A stretch of DNA of 64,000 nt from Aldehydirespirator sp965116865 (lineage in GTDB: Bacteria; Actinomycetota; Acidimicrobiia; Acidimicrobiales; Aldehydirespiratoraceae): contig OZ220727.1 of the NCBI GenBank assembly GCA_965116865.1, positions 2,294,001 through 2,358,000 on the forward strand, in the 5' to 3' direction. The notes under the pieces were generated by a model. That model searched no databases, was not told the DNA's origin, and worked only from the letters and a program-made list of their open reading frames with translations. Positions within the stretch are counted from its first letter, which is position 1. Each line of letters begins with the position of its first letter. A program made the position numbers and the translations under genes. This document shows, one piece after another, positions 51,780 through 59,552 of this stretch.

Positions 51780-52361
51780 TCAGCTGGCGAGGGCCTCCTC
51801 CGCCATGGCTGCCGAGCCGCCGATGTCGCACAAGGCCATCAGGTACCCTTCGGCCCTCTCCGCGTAGGGGTTGCGGTTCACGAGCGCATGGAACTCCGGC
51901 GAGTGATCGGCTACCACCAAGTGGGCCAGCTCGTGGACGATCACATGGTCGAGCACCCAGGGCGGTGCGTCGGCCAGGCGACTCGAGATGCGGATGTCAC
52001 CGCTGCCGACGGAGCACGAGCCCCAGCGCAGACGCTGCCGGGACGACCATCTGATGGAGCGCGGCTCGGGAAGGTCGAAGCGGGCCGCCAGTCTGCGTGC
52101 CCGTGGCTCCAGCGGCAGATGGCCGCACCGCCATTTCTCCTCGTAGCGGGCCAAGACCTTGCTCACCAGCGCTTGCTCCTCGTCTTTCGTGGTCCAGGCA
52201 GGAACTCGGACGACTAGCACCCCGTCGGATATGCGGGCCGAGACCGTCTTGGAGCGTCTGGCACTGCGGACCACCCGAACGGGCGGGAGCCTCCGGGATA
52301 CGGGCGTGTTCTCGCCATCCTCGAGGGGTGTGTTGTCAAGGGGTGTGTTGTCGATGCTCAT
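51780..52361 (-). CDS. YgjP/WLM-type metallopeptidase (DUF45)
   Basis: The protein has 193 aa from ATG 52361. It has KTVSARISDGVLVVRVPAWT, the RWGSCSVGSGDIRISSRLA block and the zinc site LDHVIVHELAHLVVADHSPE with downstream NPYAERAEGYL. HELAH plus the following His/Glu residues are the expected zinc ligands of DUF45 proteins. Function is uncharacterised. A 15-bp duplication near the start gives DNTPLDNTPLED. Its ATG overlaps the stop of the histidine phosphatase gene (ATGA). Confidence 0.88.
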   Translation of the reverse strand: MSIDNTPLDNTPLEDGENTPVSRRLPPVRVVRSARRSKTVSARISDGVLVVRVPAWTTKDEEQALVSKVLARYEEKWRCGHLPLEPRARRLAARFDLPEPRSIRWSSRQRLRWGSCSVGSGDIRISSRLADAPPWVLDHVIVHELAHLVVADHSPEFHALVNRNPYAERAEGYLMALCDIGGSAAMAEEALAS

Positions 52362-52975
52362 CGTCGCTCCAGGGTTGCAGTGGGCCTGAGGCACGCACCA
52401 TCGCCGGTGAGCGCGATTCGCTCCCCCAAGCGCACCTCTCCCGACTGGACCGATACCCGTCGACCGCCGAGATTGCCGATGCGCTCGAAGACGACACCGA
52501 AATGTCGTTCAAGTGTATAGATAACACCGGCGTGTGACACTACCAGCACCTCGCCCGACGGGACGCGGGCGACGATGCGATGCACTGCAGCCAACACACG
52601 CTCGATCAGCGACGCGTCGCTCTCCCAGCCGGGCGGGTAGTTGCCTGCGGCCAGATCGCCGGGGAAACCGTTCTCGATCTGCGCTGTGGTGAGTCCCTGC
52701 CAGAGGCCGACACTGCGCTCGCGCCATCCCGGATCGCAGATCACAGGCCCGGCGCCGAGCGATTCGGCGATGATCTCCGCAGTGCGGCGAGCCCGGTCGA
52801 GGTCGCTGGAGACGACGCATTCGACGTTGCCCACGCCGACGGCCGCGGCCCGCGCCTGGGCCGTCCCTCCGGCTGACAGGGGAGGGTCGGCATGCCCCTG
52901 CCAGCGTCCAGCCACATTCCAGACAGACTCGGCATGGCGTACGACGAGGAGGTTCACGACGAGGGGGTTCACCAT
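52358..52975 (-). CDS. Histidine phosphatase family protein
   Basis: The protein has 205 aa from ATG 52975. The catalytic motif is LLVVRHAESVWN (RHAE near residue 13). DLDRARRTAEIIAESLG and WRERSVGLWQGLT follow, with the second His in VLVVSHAGVIYTLERH. This is the phosphoglycerate-mutase-like fold; the substrate cannot be read from sequence. A short duplication gives VNPLVVNLLVV at the N-terminus. It is translationally coupled to the DUF45 peptidase. Confidence 0.9.
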   Translation of the reverse strand: MVNPLVVNLLVVRHAESVWNVAGRWQGHADPPLSAGGTAQARAAAVGVGNVECVVSSDLDRARRTAEIIAESLGAGPVICDPGWRERSVGLWQGLTTAQIENGFPGDLAAGNYPPGWESDASLIERVLAAVHRIVARVPSGEVLVVSHAGVIYTLERHFGVVFERIGNLGGRRVSVQSGEVRLGERIALTGDGACLRPTATLERR

Positions 52976-53048
52976 GATCGCCAACGACCGTAACCCGCCG
53001 GCAACCACCGGTCGCGGATGCTCCCGAGGCACCGGTTAGCCTAGCGTC

Positions 53049-53516
53049 GTGGCGCGCCTGCGACTGTTCGCATCAGCCCGCGAAGCGGCCGGGACCGGTC
53101 ACGACGACGTGCCCGGCGCCACGGTGCGAGAGGCCTTGGAGGTGGCCTGCGGACGCTACGGCCACGACTTCGCCGGACTGCTGGAGATCTGCCAGGTGTG
53201 GTGCAACGGCGAGCCCGCCGCGGCCGACGCGCCCGTGGGAGACGACGACGAGATCGCGGTGCTGCCGCCCGTCTCCGGCGGCTCGGCCGCGGTCCGGACC
53301 GACCGCCGAAGAGCGAGCGCGGACAGGAGTGAGCCCGTCGTGTCGCTGCGGTGTCATTCCCGCTCTTGTTCGCTGCGTTCACGGGCCACCCGGGCCGCCC
53401 GGGCCACGGCCTCGCCTGTATGGGCCGCGTCGCTCCCGCCTATTCGCTCGGCCCCGAAGGCGGAGCGCCGCCCCGGCGGCAGCGGTCCCCCGCCGCGTGG
53501 GGGCAGCCGCGCATGA
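53049..53516 (+). CDS. moaD: MoaD/ThiS-like protein extended through a MITE-like element
   Basis: Residues 1-78 are a MoaD-type beta-grasp protein: MARLRLFASAREAAGTGHDD, VREALEVACGRYGHDF and DEIAVLPPVSGG. MoaD must end in Gly-Gly to be adenylated and thiocarboxylated for molybdopterin synthesis. Here GG (77-78) is followed by 77 more residues, most of them read from a copy of the ~140-bp element (53307-53459). The frame closes at TGA 53516, overlapping the next gene's ATG (ATGA). Either the product is inactive, it is processed after Gly78, or it is a MoaD-like protein with another role. No other moa genes are nearby. Confidence 0.8.
   Translation: MARLRLFASAREAAGTGHDDVPGATVREALEVACGRYGHDFAGLLEICQVWCNGEPAAADAPVGDDDEIAVLPPVSGGSAAVRTDRRRASADRSEPVVSLRCHSRSCSLRSRATRAARATASPVWAASLPPIRSAPKAERRPGGSGPPPRGGSRA
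53307..53459. repeat. MITE-like element inside the moaD reading frame
   Basis: This copy runs GAAGAGCGAGCGCGGACAGG ... CCTATTCGCTCGGCCCCGAA. Compared with other copies the outermost CTAAG/CTTAG is changed at both ends and a ~9-bp GGGCCGCCC segment is added in the middle. The element is stop-free in the moaD phase. Confidence 0.85.
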
Positions 53517-54544
53517 GGCTGCACGAGTTCACCAGCGTCGACGCGTTCGTGGCTCTGGACCTTCCCGGCGCCGCAGTCGCATCGGGGCCGGTGCGCTGGG
53601 CCCGCCGGATCCTGCAAGGCGGGGCCAAAGACCTGGCCCGCTCCCAGACCTACACCTACGCAGCGCTGCAGATGCGCCGCGGCGGCGCGTCGGCCGGGAT
53701 CAGCGCAGAGGCGACGCAGCGGGCTGAGGCGGTGGCCGCGTTCGTGGCCGAGGCCGCCTCGCAGGCGGTGGACGGCACGTACCTGCCCGACGCGGCCAAA
53801 GGTGTGACCGAGCAGGACCTGGCGCCGCTGCGGGACGGCGACCCCCGCAACGTCGGTCGGCTGGGCGCCTTCGCGGCCGTCTGCGAGGCGGTGTCGGCGG
53901 CCGCCGCGGCCGAGGCGGCGGCAGGACTCGACGGCGCCGGCGCGGCGATCGAGGGCCTGTCGGCCACCGGGGCCGCCCTCGCCGCGGAGGTGGCCGTCCG
54001 GGGCGGCCGGGTGGTGGCGGTGTCGTCCGCGGAGGGGTCCCTGGCCGCATCCGGAGGGCTCGACGCGGCGGCGCTCGTCGAGGCGTGGACCGACCACGGA
54101 GACAAGGCGTTGAGCGCGCTGGCAGGCAGAGACGGCACCTTGGACCCGGTAGAGGCTCTGTGGGCGACCCCGGCCGACGTGGTGTTCGCCGGGTCGAGGA
54201 TGGGCGTGGTGCATCACGGAGCGGCCGAGCAGCTCGAATGCCGCGCGCTGGTGCCGTGCGGGCGTCTGGCCTTCACATCCAAGGCGCTGGCCGTGTGCCG
54301 CCGCAGCGGCATCCTGGCGGTGCCCGACTTCGTGGCGCTGGCCGGCTCCACCGTCGCTGCTTGGAGCAGCCCCGACTCCGGAGACGGCGAGACTCGAGGC
54401 GAAGCGGCCCGAGTCGCGACGACGCTCATGGAGGATGCGCTCACCTCCGACGACGGCCCCTTCCTGGGCGCCTGCTACGCCGCGGAGGCATTCCTGTCGA
54501 CCTGGCGGGACGAGTTGCCCTTCGGCCGTCCGCTGGCCTCCTGA
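53513..54544 (+). CDS. Glu/Leu/Phe/Val dehydrogenase-like protein (divergent)
   Basis: The protein has 343 aa from ATG 53513. The N-terminal part has QTYTYAALQMRRGGASAGIS, recalling the K-GG-KGG/AGI region of amino-acid dehydrogenases. The C-terminal Rossmann-like domain has AIEGLSATGAALAAEVAVRG and GRVVAVSSAEGSLAASGGLD, then VVFAGSRMGVVHHGAAEQLE and ALVPCGRLAFTSKALAVC. Catalytic Lys residues of true GDH are not evident, so substrate and activity are uncertain. The start overlaps the extended moaD frame (ATGA). The region 54545-54691 to the tRNA holds no gene. Confidence 0.7.
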   Translation: MRLHEFTSVDAFVALDLPGAAVASGPVRWARRILQGGAKDLARSQTYTYAALQMRRGGASAGISAEATQRAEAVAAFVAEAASQAVDGTYLPDAAKGVTEQDLAPLRDGDPRNVGRLGAFAAVCEAVSAAAAAEAAAGLDGAGAAIEGLSATGAALAAEVAVRGGRVVAVSSAEGSLAASGGLDAAALVEAWTDHGDKALSALAGRDGTLDPVEALWATPADVVFAGSRMGVVHHGAAEQLECRALVPCGRLAFTSKALAVCRRSGILAVPDFVALAGSTVAAWSSPDSGDGETRGEAARVATTLMEDALTSDDGPFLGACYAAEAFLSTWRDELPFGRPLAS

Positions 54545-54691
54545 CGGACACGTCCCGGCGGCGCCCGACCGTCACGCCCGGCGGTGGCGGTGCCGCCACA
54601 GCCGTCGCCGGCCTGCGCCGCCACGACCTTGGAACCTCGGGCATGCCCCCACCTTCCGAACTGGAGGGAGCCGCTACGCTGAGATACTGAC

Positions 54692-54766
54692 GGGGCTGTA
54701 GCTCAGGCTGGTTAGAGCACCTGCTTTGCAAGCAGGGGGTCGTCGGTTCGAATCCGATCAGCTCCA
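54692..54766 (+). tRNA. tRNA-Ala (TGC anticodon)
   Basis: GGGGCTGTAGCTCAGGCTGG at the 5' end, anticodon loop CTTTGCAAG (TGC), T-arm GTCGGTTCGAATCCGATCAG and acceptor CAGCTCC-A with one G-U pair. CCA is not encoded. Confidence 0.96.
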
Positions 54767-54889
54767 CTCCACGGCGGGCATCCAGGACAGGCCTCGCCAC
54801 AACCACGGGGCTGAACCTGAATGACCCGCATCGGACTGGCCCAGATCCTCAGCCGCCCCGTGGCGGCCGAAGCCAACCGCAAAGCCGGC

Positions 54890-55132
54890 GACGACGCGGC
54901 CCGTGCAGGCGAGGCCGTGGCGAGGACAGGCGCCGCGATCCCGAGCTGGGGCTGACGCGGCCCGTACAGGCGAGGCCGTGGCGAGGACAGGCGCCGCGAT
55001 CCCGAGCTGGGGCTGACGCGGCCCGTACAGGCGAGGCCGTGGCCCGAGCGGCCCTCAGGTCGCAGCGAACAAGAGCGGGAATGACACCGCAGCGACACGA
55101 CGGGCTCACTCCTATCCGCGCAGCCCCTTAGG
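54890..55132. repeat. 61-bp tandem repeat fused to a MITE-like copy
   Basis: GAGGCCGTGGCGAGGACAGG recurs at 54911 and 54972, and the third unit (55033) passes directly into a MITE copy ending GCGCAGCCCCTTAG at 55132. One end of the element has apparently been amplified in tandem together with flanking sequence. It occupies the tRNA-Ala to SDR intergenic region. Confidence 0.85.
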
Positions 55133-55178
55133 ACGAAGTCCATCCGCCGGTCGCCACCGACCGTCGTGCGGCGACCGG

Positions 55179-56111
55179 CTATATCGACTGACTCGGGAAT
55201 CCGGGGCCTTCGTGGTCGCGGCCCGACATGTCGGCGTTGAGGCGGGACGCGGCCATCAGCTTGGCCATCACCGGACCCAGTTCGGCGGGGTTGTCCGGCT
55301 GAACCTCGACGGGGCCCAGATGCCACCCCTCGGCGACGCCCAGCTTCCTGCCCCGCACGTCGAAGACCCGTCCGGTCACGTCAGCGGCCTCAGGACCGGC
55401 CAGCCAGGCAGCGACCACCGCGACCCAACGCGGGTCGATGCTGTCCTTCAACTTCTCCGAGGCCTCCTCGCCGCCCATCAGAGGAGCGGTGAGGCGAGAC
55501 CAGGCGGTGGGGGCCAGGCAGTTGACGGTAACGCCGTAGCGGACCAGCTCCTGCGCCGCGATCACCGTGAAGGCGGCGATGCCCGCCTTGGCCGCGCCGT
55601 AGTTGGTCTGGCCGACGTTGCCGTAGATCCCCGACGGCGACGACGTGTTGATGATCCGCCCGTAGACCTCCTCGCCGGACTTGACCTTGTTGCGCCAGTA
55701 CGCGGCGGCGTGACGGGACGGTCCGAACGTGCCCTTGAGGTGGACGGCCATGACCGTGTCCCAGTCGTCCTCGGTCATCGAGAAGACCATCCGGTCGCGC
55801 AGGATCCCGGCGTTGTTGACCACGATGTTGATGTCGCCGAACGTGTCGATGGCCCGCTGCACCATCGCCCCGGCGTCGCCGAAGTCGGCCACGCTGCCGC
55901 CGTCGACCACCGCCTCCCCGCCGGCCGAGGTGATAGCGGCGGCCACTTCGGCGGCGGGGGTGGCGTCCGCGCCCACGCCGAACTCGTCGCCGCCCAAATC
56001 GTTGACCACTACCTTGGCGCCGTGCTCGGCAAGCATCAGGGCGTGCTCGCGTCCGATGCCGCGGCCGGCGCCGGTGACGAGCGCCACTTTGCCTTCGAGA
56101 ATCCCGGTCAT
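55179..56111 (-). CDS. Short-chain dehydrogenase/reductase
   Basis: The protein has 310 aa. NAD(P)-binding GAGRGIG follows KVALVTGA; NNAG is at IVVNNAGILRD. The catalytic Ser lies in RIINTSSPSG and Tyr-Lys in TNYGAAKAG. The NDLGGDEFGVGADATPAAEV insertion and the ~310-residue length match the SDR class that includes the dehydrogenase part of multifunctional beta-oxidation enzymes and related mycobacterial 3-hydroxyacyl-CoA dehydrogenases. Substrate is inferred to be an acyl-CoA. The leader AACCTCCTG upstream of the ATG (56118-56110) holds AGGAGG-like complementarity on the minus strand (CAGGAGGTTTCATG). Confidence 0.9.
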   Translation of the reverse strand: MTGILEGKVALVTGAGRGIGREHALMLAEHGAKVVVNDLGGDEFGVGADATPAAEVAAAITSAGGEAVVDGGSVADFGDAGAMVQRAIDTFGDINIVVNNAGILRDRMVFSMTEDDWDTVMAVHLKGTFGPSRHAAAYWRNKVKSGEEVYGRIINTSSPSGIYGNVGQTNYGAAKAGIAAFTVIAAQELVRYGVTVNCLAPTAWSRLTAPLMGGEEASEKLKDSIDPRWVAVVAAWLAGPEAADVTGRVFDVRGRKLGVAEGWHLGPVEVQPDNPAELGPVMAKLMAASRLNADMSGRDHEGPGFPSQSI

Positions 56112-56189
56112 GAAACCTCCTGGTTGTGCGCTACCTCGACCTTTGCGGTCAAGCTACCGGGCGCGAATCTTCCCCGGCAGGGCTGTTCG

Positions 56190-56265
56190 CCGCGGCATTC
56201 CCGCTCTTGTTCGCTGCGGTCGCGGGCCGCTCGGGCCACGGCCTCGCTCGGCACCTCGCCGACAT
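56190..56265. repeat. Partial MITE-like copy
   Basis: GGCATTCCCGCTCTTGTTCG and CGGGCCGCTCGGGCCACGGC match the centre of the family; both outer ends are missing or diverged. It lies in the SDR upstream region, beyond the SDR start. Confidence 0.75.
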
Positions 56266-56302
56266 GCCCGCGAGCCGCGGCCGACACGCTCGGCCTGCGG
56301 GT

Positions 56303-56911
56303 TCACCAGCCTCTGGCGATCCATTCGTCGAGGTGCGGGGACTCGGCGCCGACGGTGGTGTCGAGGCCGTGGCCGGGCAGCACGACGGTGGCGGCGTCGA
56401 AGCGGCTGAAGATGCGGTCGTCGATGGAACGGATGATCGCCGCGAAGTCGCCTCCCTCGTAGTGGGTGGCGCCCGGCCCGCCCGGGAACAGCGTGTCGCC
56501 GGTGAACAGCAGCGGCGTGCCCTCCACATGGAACGACATCGAACCGGGGGTGTGGCCCGGCGTGTGCAAAGTGCGCAGCCTCAGGCGACCGACCTCGACC
56601 ACGGTGTCGTCGTCCAGCAGGTAGTCGTAGCTGGGGAGCATGCCCGCGTCCTCGGCGGTGACCCCCACCTCGTAGCCGGCGTCGCGCACCGCGCCGACGG
56701 CCTGGATGTGGTCCCAGTGGCCGTGGGTCTCCAGCACGGTGCGGACACCGAGGGTGCAGCACAACTCCAGCAGGCGCTCGTGCTCGTTGGCAGCGTCGAT
56801 CAGCACCGCCTCGCCGGTGGAGGTGCAACGGACCACGAACACGTTGTTGTCGACCGGGCCGACAACCAACTTGTGTACCTCGACCCCAGTGCCGGACCAG
56901 TGCAATGTCAC
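56303..56911 (-). CDS. Metallo-beta-lactamase-fold hydrolase
   Basis: The protein has 202 aa from GTG 56911. The zinc motif HGHWDH (in LETHGHWDHIQA), HTPGHTPGSMSFH, LFTGDTLFPGG and the final LPGHGLDTTVG are in the expected order. Length and motifs fit the glyoxalase II-like/YcbL group, which hydrolyses thioesters such as S-lactoylglutathione analogues; the exact substrate cannot be assigned. Complete, no anomalies. Confidence 0.92.
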   Translation of the reverse strand: MTLHWSGTGVEVHKLVVGPVDNNVFVVRCTSTGEAVLIDAANEHERLLELCCTLGVRTVLETHGHWDHIQAVGAVRDAGYEVGVTAEDAGMLPSYDYLLDDDTVVEVGRLRLRTLHTPGHTPGSMSFHVEGTPLLFTGDTLFPGGPGATHYEGGDFAAIIRSIDDRIFSRFDAATVVLPGHGLDTTVGAESPHLDEWIARGW

Positions 56912-56985
56912 CAACCCGACCCTATCGACCGATCCTGCCGGCCGACAGGACGGCGGGACAGCGCCGACGGTGCAGGCGTCGGCCG

Positions 56986-57189
56986 TCAGTCGGCGAACAT
57001 GCGCACCTCGCCCCGGATGTCGCCTGGGGCGCCGCAACACCAGCAAGGAACCGACGACGACCCGCGCCAAGTGACGTCGCAGCGCTCGCACCGCAGCAAA
57101 TGGGGCGCGTCCGAGAGCGGAGCCACGGCCGCGCCAGCGCCGCCGGACGGGTCTGATCGCCGGATCCGGAACCGCACGGCCGCCACCAT
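56986..57189 (-). CDS. Small zinc-ribbon protein
   Basis: The protein has 67 aa from ATG 57189. The C-terminal half LLRCERCDVTWRGSSSVPCW then CCGAPGD contains CxxC and CxxC pairs separated by ~13 residues and a Trp, a zinc ribbon. The rest is Ala/Arg-rich. Such short proteins are common next to MBL hydrolases in this group, but a function is not known to me. Longer upstream starts exist; the ATG was chosen because the extra residues look non-coding. Confidence 0.6.
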   Translation of the reverse strand: MVAAVRFRIRRSDPSGGAGAAVAPLSDAPHLLRCERCDVTWRGSSSVPCWCCGAPGDIRGEVRMFAD

Positions 57190-57366
57190 AGAGCGCTGCC
57201 ACGCGCCGGTGGATGATGCCCGAACAGTTGAGCACCCCGGGCCCGGACGGCCCCAGGTCGCAACGAAGCAGCACTGAAGCAAGCCGGTGAAGCAGCACTG
57301 AAACAAGCCGGTAGGGTCGCCAGAACCTCTGACCGGCACCGAACCTTGACAGCGAGGAGTCCCCCC

Positions 57367-57927
57367 GTGGCTGCCACACCCTGCCCCGCCGCAGACGGAT
57401 CGAGTCCGGTCCGTCGCCAGTTCAGCCAGCCGCCACCGATGTGCATCGACACGTCCAAGCGCTACACCGCGACGATGGACACTTCCATGGGGTCGATCAC
57501 CATTGCCCTAGACCCGGCGGCAGCCCCTCTGACAGTGAACAACTTCGTCGTCCTGGCCCGCTACCACTACTACGACGGCGTGGTTTTCCACCGCATCATC
57601 GGCGGCTTCGTCTGCCAGGGCGGCGATCCCGAAGGCACAGGCCGCGGCGGCCCCGGCTACCGGTTCGCCGACGAGCTGCCCAGGCCGGGACGCTACGAGG
57701 TCGGGTCGCTGGCCATGGCCAATGCGGGACCCGACACCAACGGCAGCCAGTTCTTCATCATCAGCGGCCCCCGAGGCGCTGCCCTCCCGCCGGCCTACTC
57801 GCTGTTCGGCCAGGTGGTCCGGGGCCTGGAGGTGGTGGAGGCCATGCAGCGGGTGAAGACCGACCGCAACGACCGGCCACTGGTCGACGTCGTCATCAAC
57901 TCGGTGACGATCAGCGAGTCGGACTGA
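57367..57927 (+). CDS. Cyclophilin-type peptidyl-prolyl cis-trans isomerase
   Basis: The protein has 186 aa from GTG 57367, preceded by GCGAGGAGTCCCCCC. Motifs: PLTVNNFVVLARYHYYDGVV, FHRIIGGFVCQGGDPEGTGR (catalytic Arg in FHRI) and NGSQFFIISG. Unlike the paralogue at 47105 it has no membrane helix and is presumably cytoplasmic. It starts PCPAADGSSPVRRQFSQPPP then MCID, the same lead-in found in the membrane form. It catalyses prolyl isomerisation. Confidence 0.94.
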   Translation: MAATPCPAADGSSPVRRQFSQPPPMCIDTSKRYTATMDTSMGSITIALDPAAAPLTVNNFVVLARYHYYDGVVFHRIIGGFVCQGGDPEGTGRGGPGYRFADELPRPGRYEVGSLAMANAGPDTNGSQFFIISGPRGAALPPAYSLFGQVVRGLEVVEAMQRVKTDRNDRPLVDVVINSVTISESD

Positions 57928-58012
57928 CCAGCTTCGAAGTCTCCGCAGGCCGCAAAGGCCCGCGCGGCGGCGAAACACAGATAAACGAAGAGAGACGCGA
58001 GGAGCATCGACG

Positions 58013-58864
58013 ATGGAGATCTGCACGGTCGGCGTGGTCGGCGTGGGCACGATGGGCAGCGGAATCGTCGAGGTCGCCGCCCGCAGCGGGCTGCAGGTGG
58101 TGGCCCGAGAGACGTCGCCGGAACTGGTGGAGGCTGGACGGGTCCGGGTCGAGGGATCGATGGACCGGGCCGTCGCCCGCGGCAAGCTCGACGAGGCCGT
58201 GCGGGATGTCGCAGCGGCCGCGGTCGTCTGGACCACAGACCTCGACGACCTGACCGGGTGCGAACTGGTGGTCGAGGCCGTACCGGAGAACCTGCCGCTG
58301 AAGCTGGAGATCTTCGGTGTGCTCGACCGGGTCCTCGGACCGGACGCGATCATGGCCACCAACACGTCGTCGATCCCGATCGTCGACGTGGCCATGGGCA
58401 CTTCCCGTCCCCAGCAGGTGCTAGGCATGCACTTCTTCAACCCGGCCACGGTCATGAGGCTCGTCGAGGTGATCAGCACCGAGCTCACAGACCCGGCAGT
58501 GACCGAGACAGTTGCCGCGTTCGCTGCCGACACGCTCGGCAAGCGGGTCGTCGCCGCGCCGGACCGGGCCGGGTTCGTGGTCAACAAGCTGCTCGTGCCC
58601 TACATCTGCCAGGCCGTCGAGATGTACGAGTCGGGCCACGCCTCGGCCGCCGACATCGACGACGCCATGAAACTCGGGGCCGGTCATCCCATGGGCCCGT
58701 TGACGCTGGCCGACCTGATCGGGCTCGACGTGTGCCTGTTCACGGCTGAGTCGCTGCACGCCGAGTACGCGGAGCGCTTCTATGCGCCGCCGCCGCTGCT
58801 TCGACGGATGGTGGCCGCCGGCCGGCTCGGGCGCAAGACCGGACGCGGCTTCTACAAGTACTGA
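58013..58864 (+). CDS. 3-hydroxybutyryl-CoA dehydrogenase
   Basis: The protein has 283 aa. The Rossmann motif is TVGVVGVGTMGSGIVEVAAR. ELVVEAVPENLPLKLEIFGV and the catalytic His-Glu pair GMHFFNPATVMRLVEVI follow. C-terminal domain: AGFVVNKLLVPYICQAVEMY, HPMGPLTLADLIGLDVCL and the usual end GRKTGRGFYKY. It oxidises 3-hydroxyacyl-CoA with NAD(P). The leader CGCGAGGAGCATCGACG ATG has a good Shine-Dalgarno. Its terminal codons GFYKY-stop are echoed twice downstream by tandem duplication. Confidence 0.95.
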   Translation: MEICTVGVVGVGTMGSGIVEVAARSGLQVVARETSPELVEAGRVRVEGSMDRAVARGKLDEAVRDVAAAAVVWTTDLDDLTGCELVVEAVPENLPLKLEIFGVLDRVLGPDAIMATNTSSIPIVDVAMGTSRPQQVLGMHFFNPATVMRLVEVISTELTDPAVTETVAAFAADTLGKRVVAAPDRAGFVVNKLLVPYICQAVEMYESGHASAADIDDAMKLGAGHPMGPLTLADLIGLDVCLFTAESLHAEYAERFYAPPPLLRRMVAAGRLGRKTGRGFYKY

Positions 58865-59036
58865 CGACTGCGACAAGTTCGACGCTGGCGGCATCCGCCG
58901 ACATGGGTCCACCGGCCGCGGCTTCTGCGAGTACTGACGACTGCGGCCTTCCGGCGCCGCGCCCGCCGTCGCCTCGATGGTCCCGCCCTTCGCGAGGCTT
59001 CTGCGAGTACTGACGACTGCGGCCTTCCGGCGCCGT
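58848..59036. repeat. Tandem duplication of the dehydrogenase gene 3' end (73/76 bp)
   Basis: GCTTCTRCRAGTACTGACGA, which contains the stop codon of the 3-hydroxybutyryl-CoA dehydrogenase gene, occurs at 58848, 58921 and 58997. The third unit is followed by the same GGCCTTCCGGCGCCG as the second. Confidence 0.9.
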
Positions 59037-59076
59037 CGTCACGAGCTTTCTTCGCCGAAACTGGCGTATGGCGCCG

Positions 59077-59460
59077 CTATTCGCGAGGAAACGGGGCGCG
59101 GGCCGCCCACCGGGTGGCCGCCGCCCGCGCCTCAGCCTCGAAGGAGACCGCGAGGTATGCCTGCCGATGACTTCGCAGGCGCCAAAGGTTGCGGGCGTAC
59201 TCGCTCGCATACCGCCGCAGGAACCGGATGGTCCCGAACTCGGCGTACTGCTCTACATGCACCAACTCGTGGGCGAGCAGCACCCGCCCCCCTGACCGGT
59301 CGTCGTCGCGGAGCACCAGGATGAGCCGGCCCACAGTCATGCCTTGGGCGCCGGACGCGAGGAACGGCGTCTTCTGGACTCGGGCCCGGCGGGAGATCCC
59401 AGCGGGCACGAGGTCGTAGCGGGCGATCTCCCGGGCTGTGAGCCGTCTCACGCGGGGCAC
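59077..59460 (-). CDS. DUF4157-like putative metallopeptidase-fold protein
   Basis: The protein has 127 aa from GTG 59460. It has ISRRARVQKTPFLASGAQGM, TVGRLILVL and the zincin motif LLAHELVHVEQYAEFG (HExxH), followed by FLRRYASEYARNLWRL. The arrangement matches the short DUF4157-type domain of single-domain proteins. Activity is unproven. The start region overlaps a 74-bp duplication shared with the 3' end of the next gene. Confidence 0.8.
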   Translation of the reverse strand: MPRVRRLTAREIARYDLVPAGISRRARVQKTPFLASGAQGMTVGRLILVLRDDDRSGGRVLLAHELVHVEQYAEFGTIRFLRRYASEYARNLWRLRSHRQAYLAVSFEAEARAAATRWAARAPFPRE

Positions 59461-59552
59461 GCCCCGCAGCGTCCGCCGACGCTCGGCCCGACCGGATCTG
59501 CGGCGAAGTCCATGGCGAGCCTCACGCGGGATGCACCCCGCAGCGTCCGCCG
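59447..59552. repeat. 74-bp duplication bridging two genes
   Basis: CTCACGCGGG followed by CACCCCGCAGCGTCCGCCG-like sequence is at 59447 and 59521. It spans the start of the DUF4157 gene and the last codons of the HAD gene. Confidence 0.8.

Noticed and set aside
54441..55326. Minus-strand frames with GADRIRTDDPLL / GFEPTTPCLQ
   Set aside because: Translations of the reverse strand of tRNA-Ala and of MITE sequence, not proteins.
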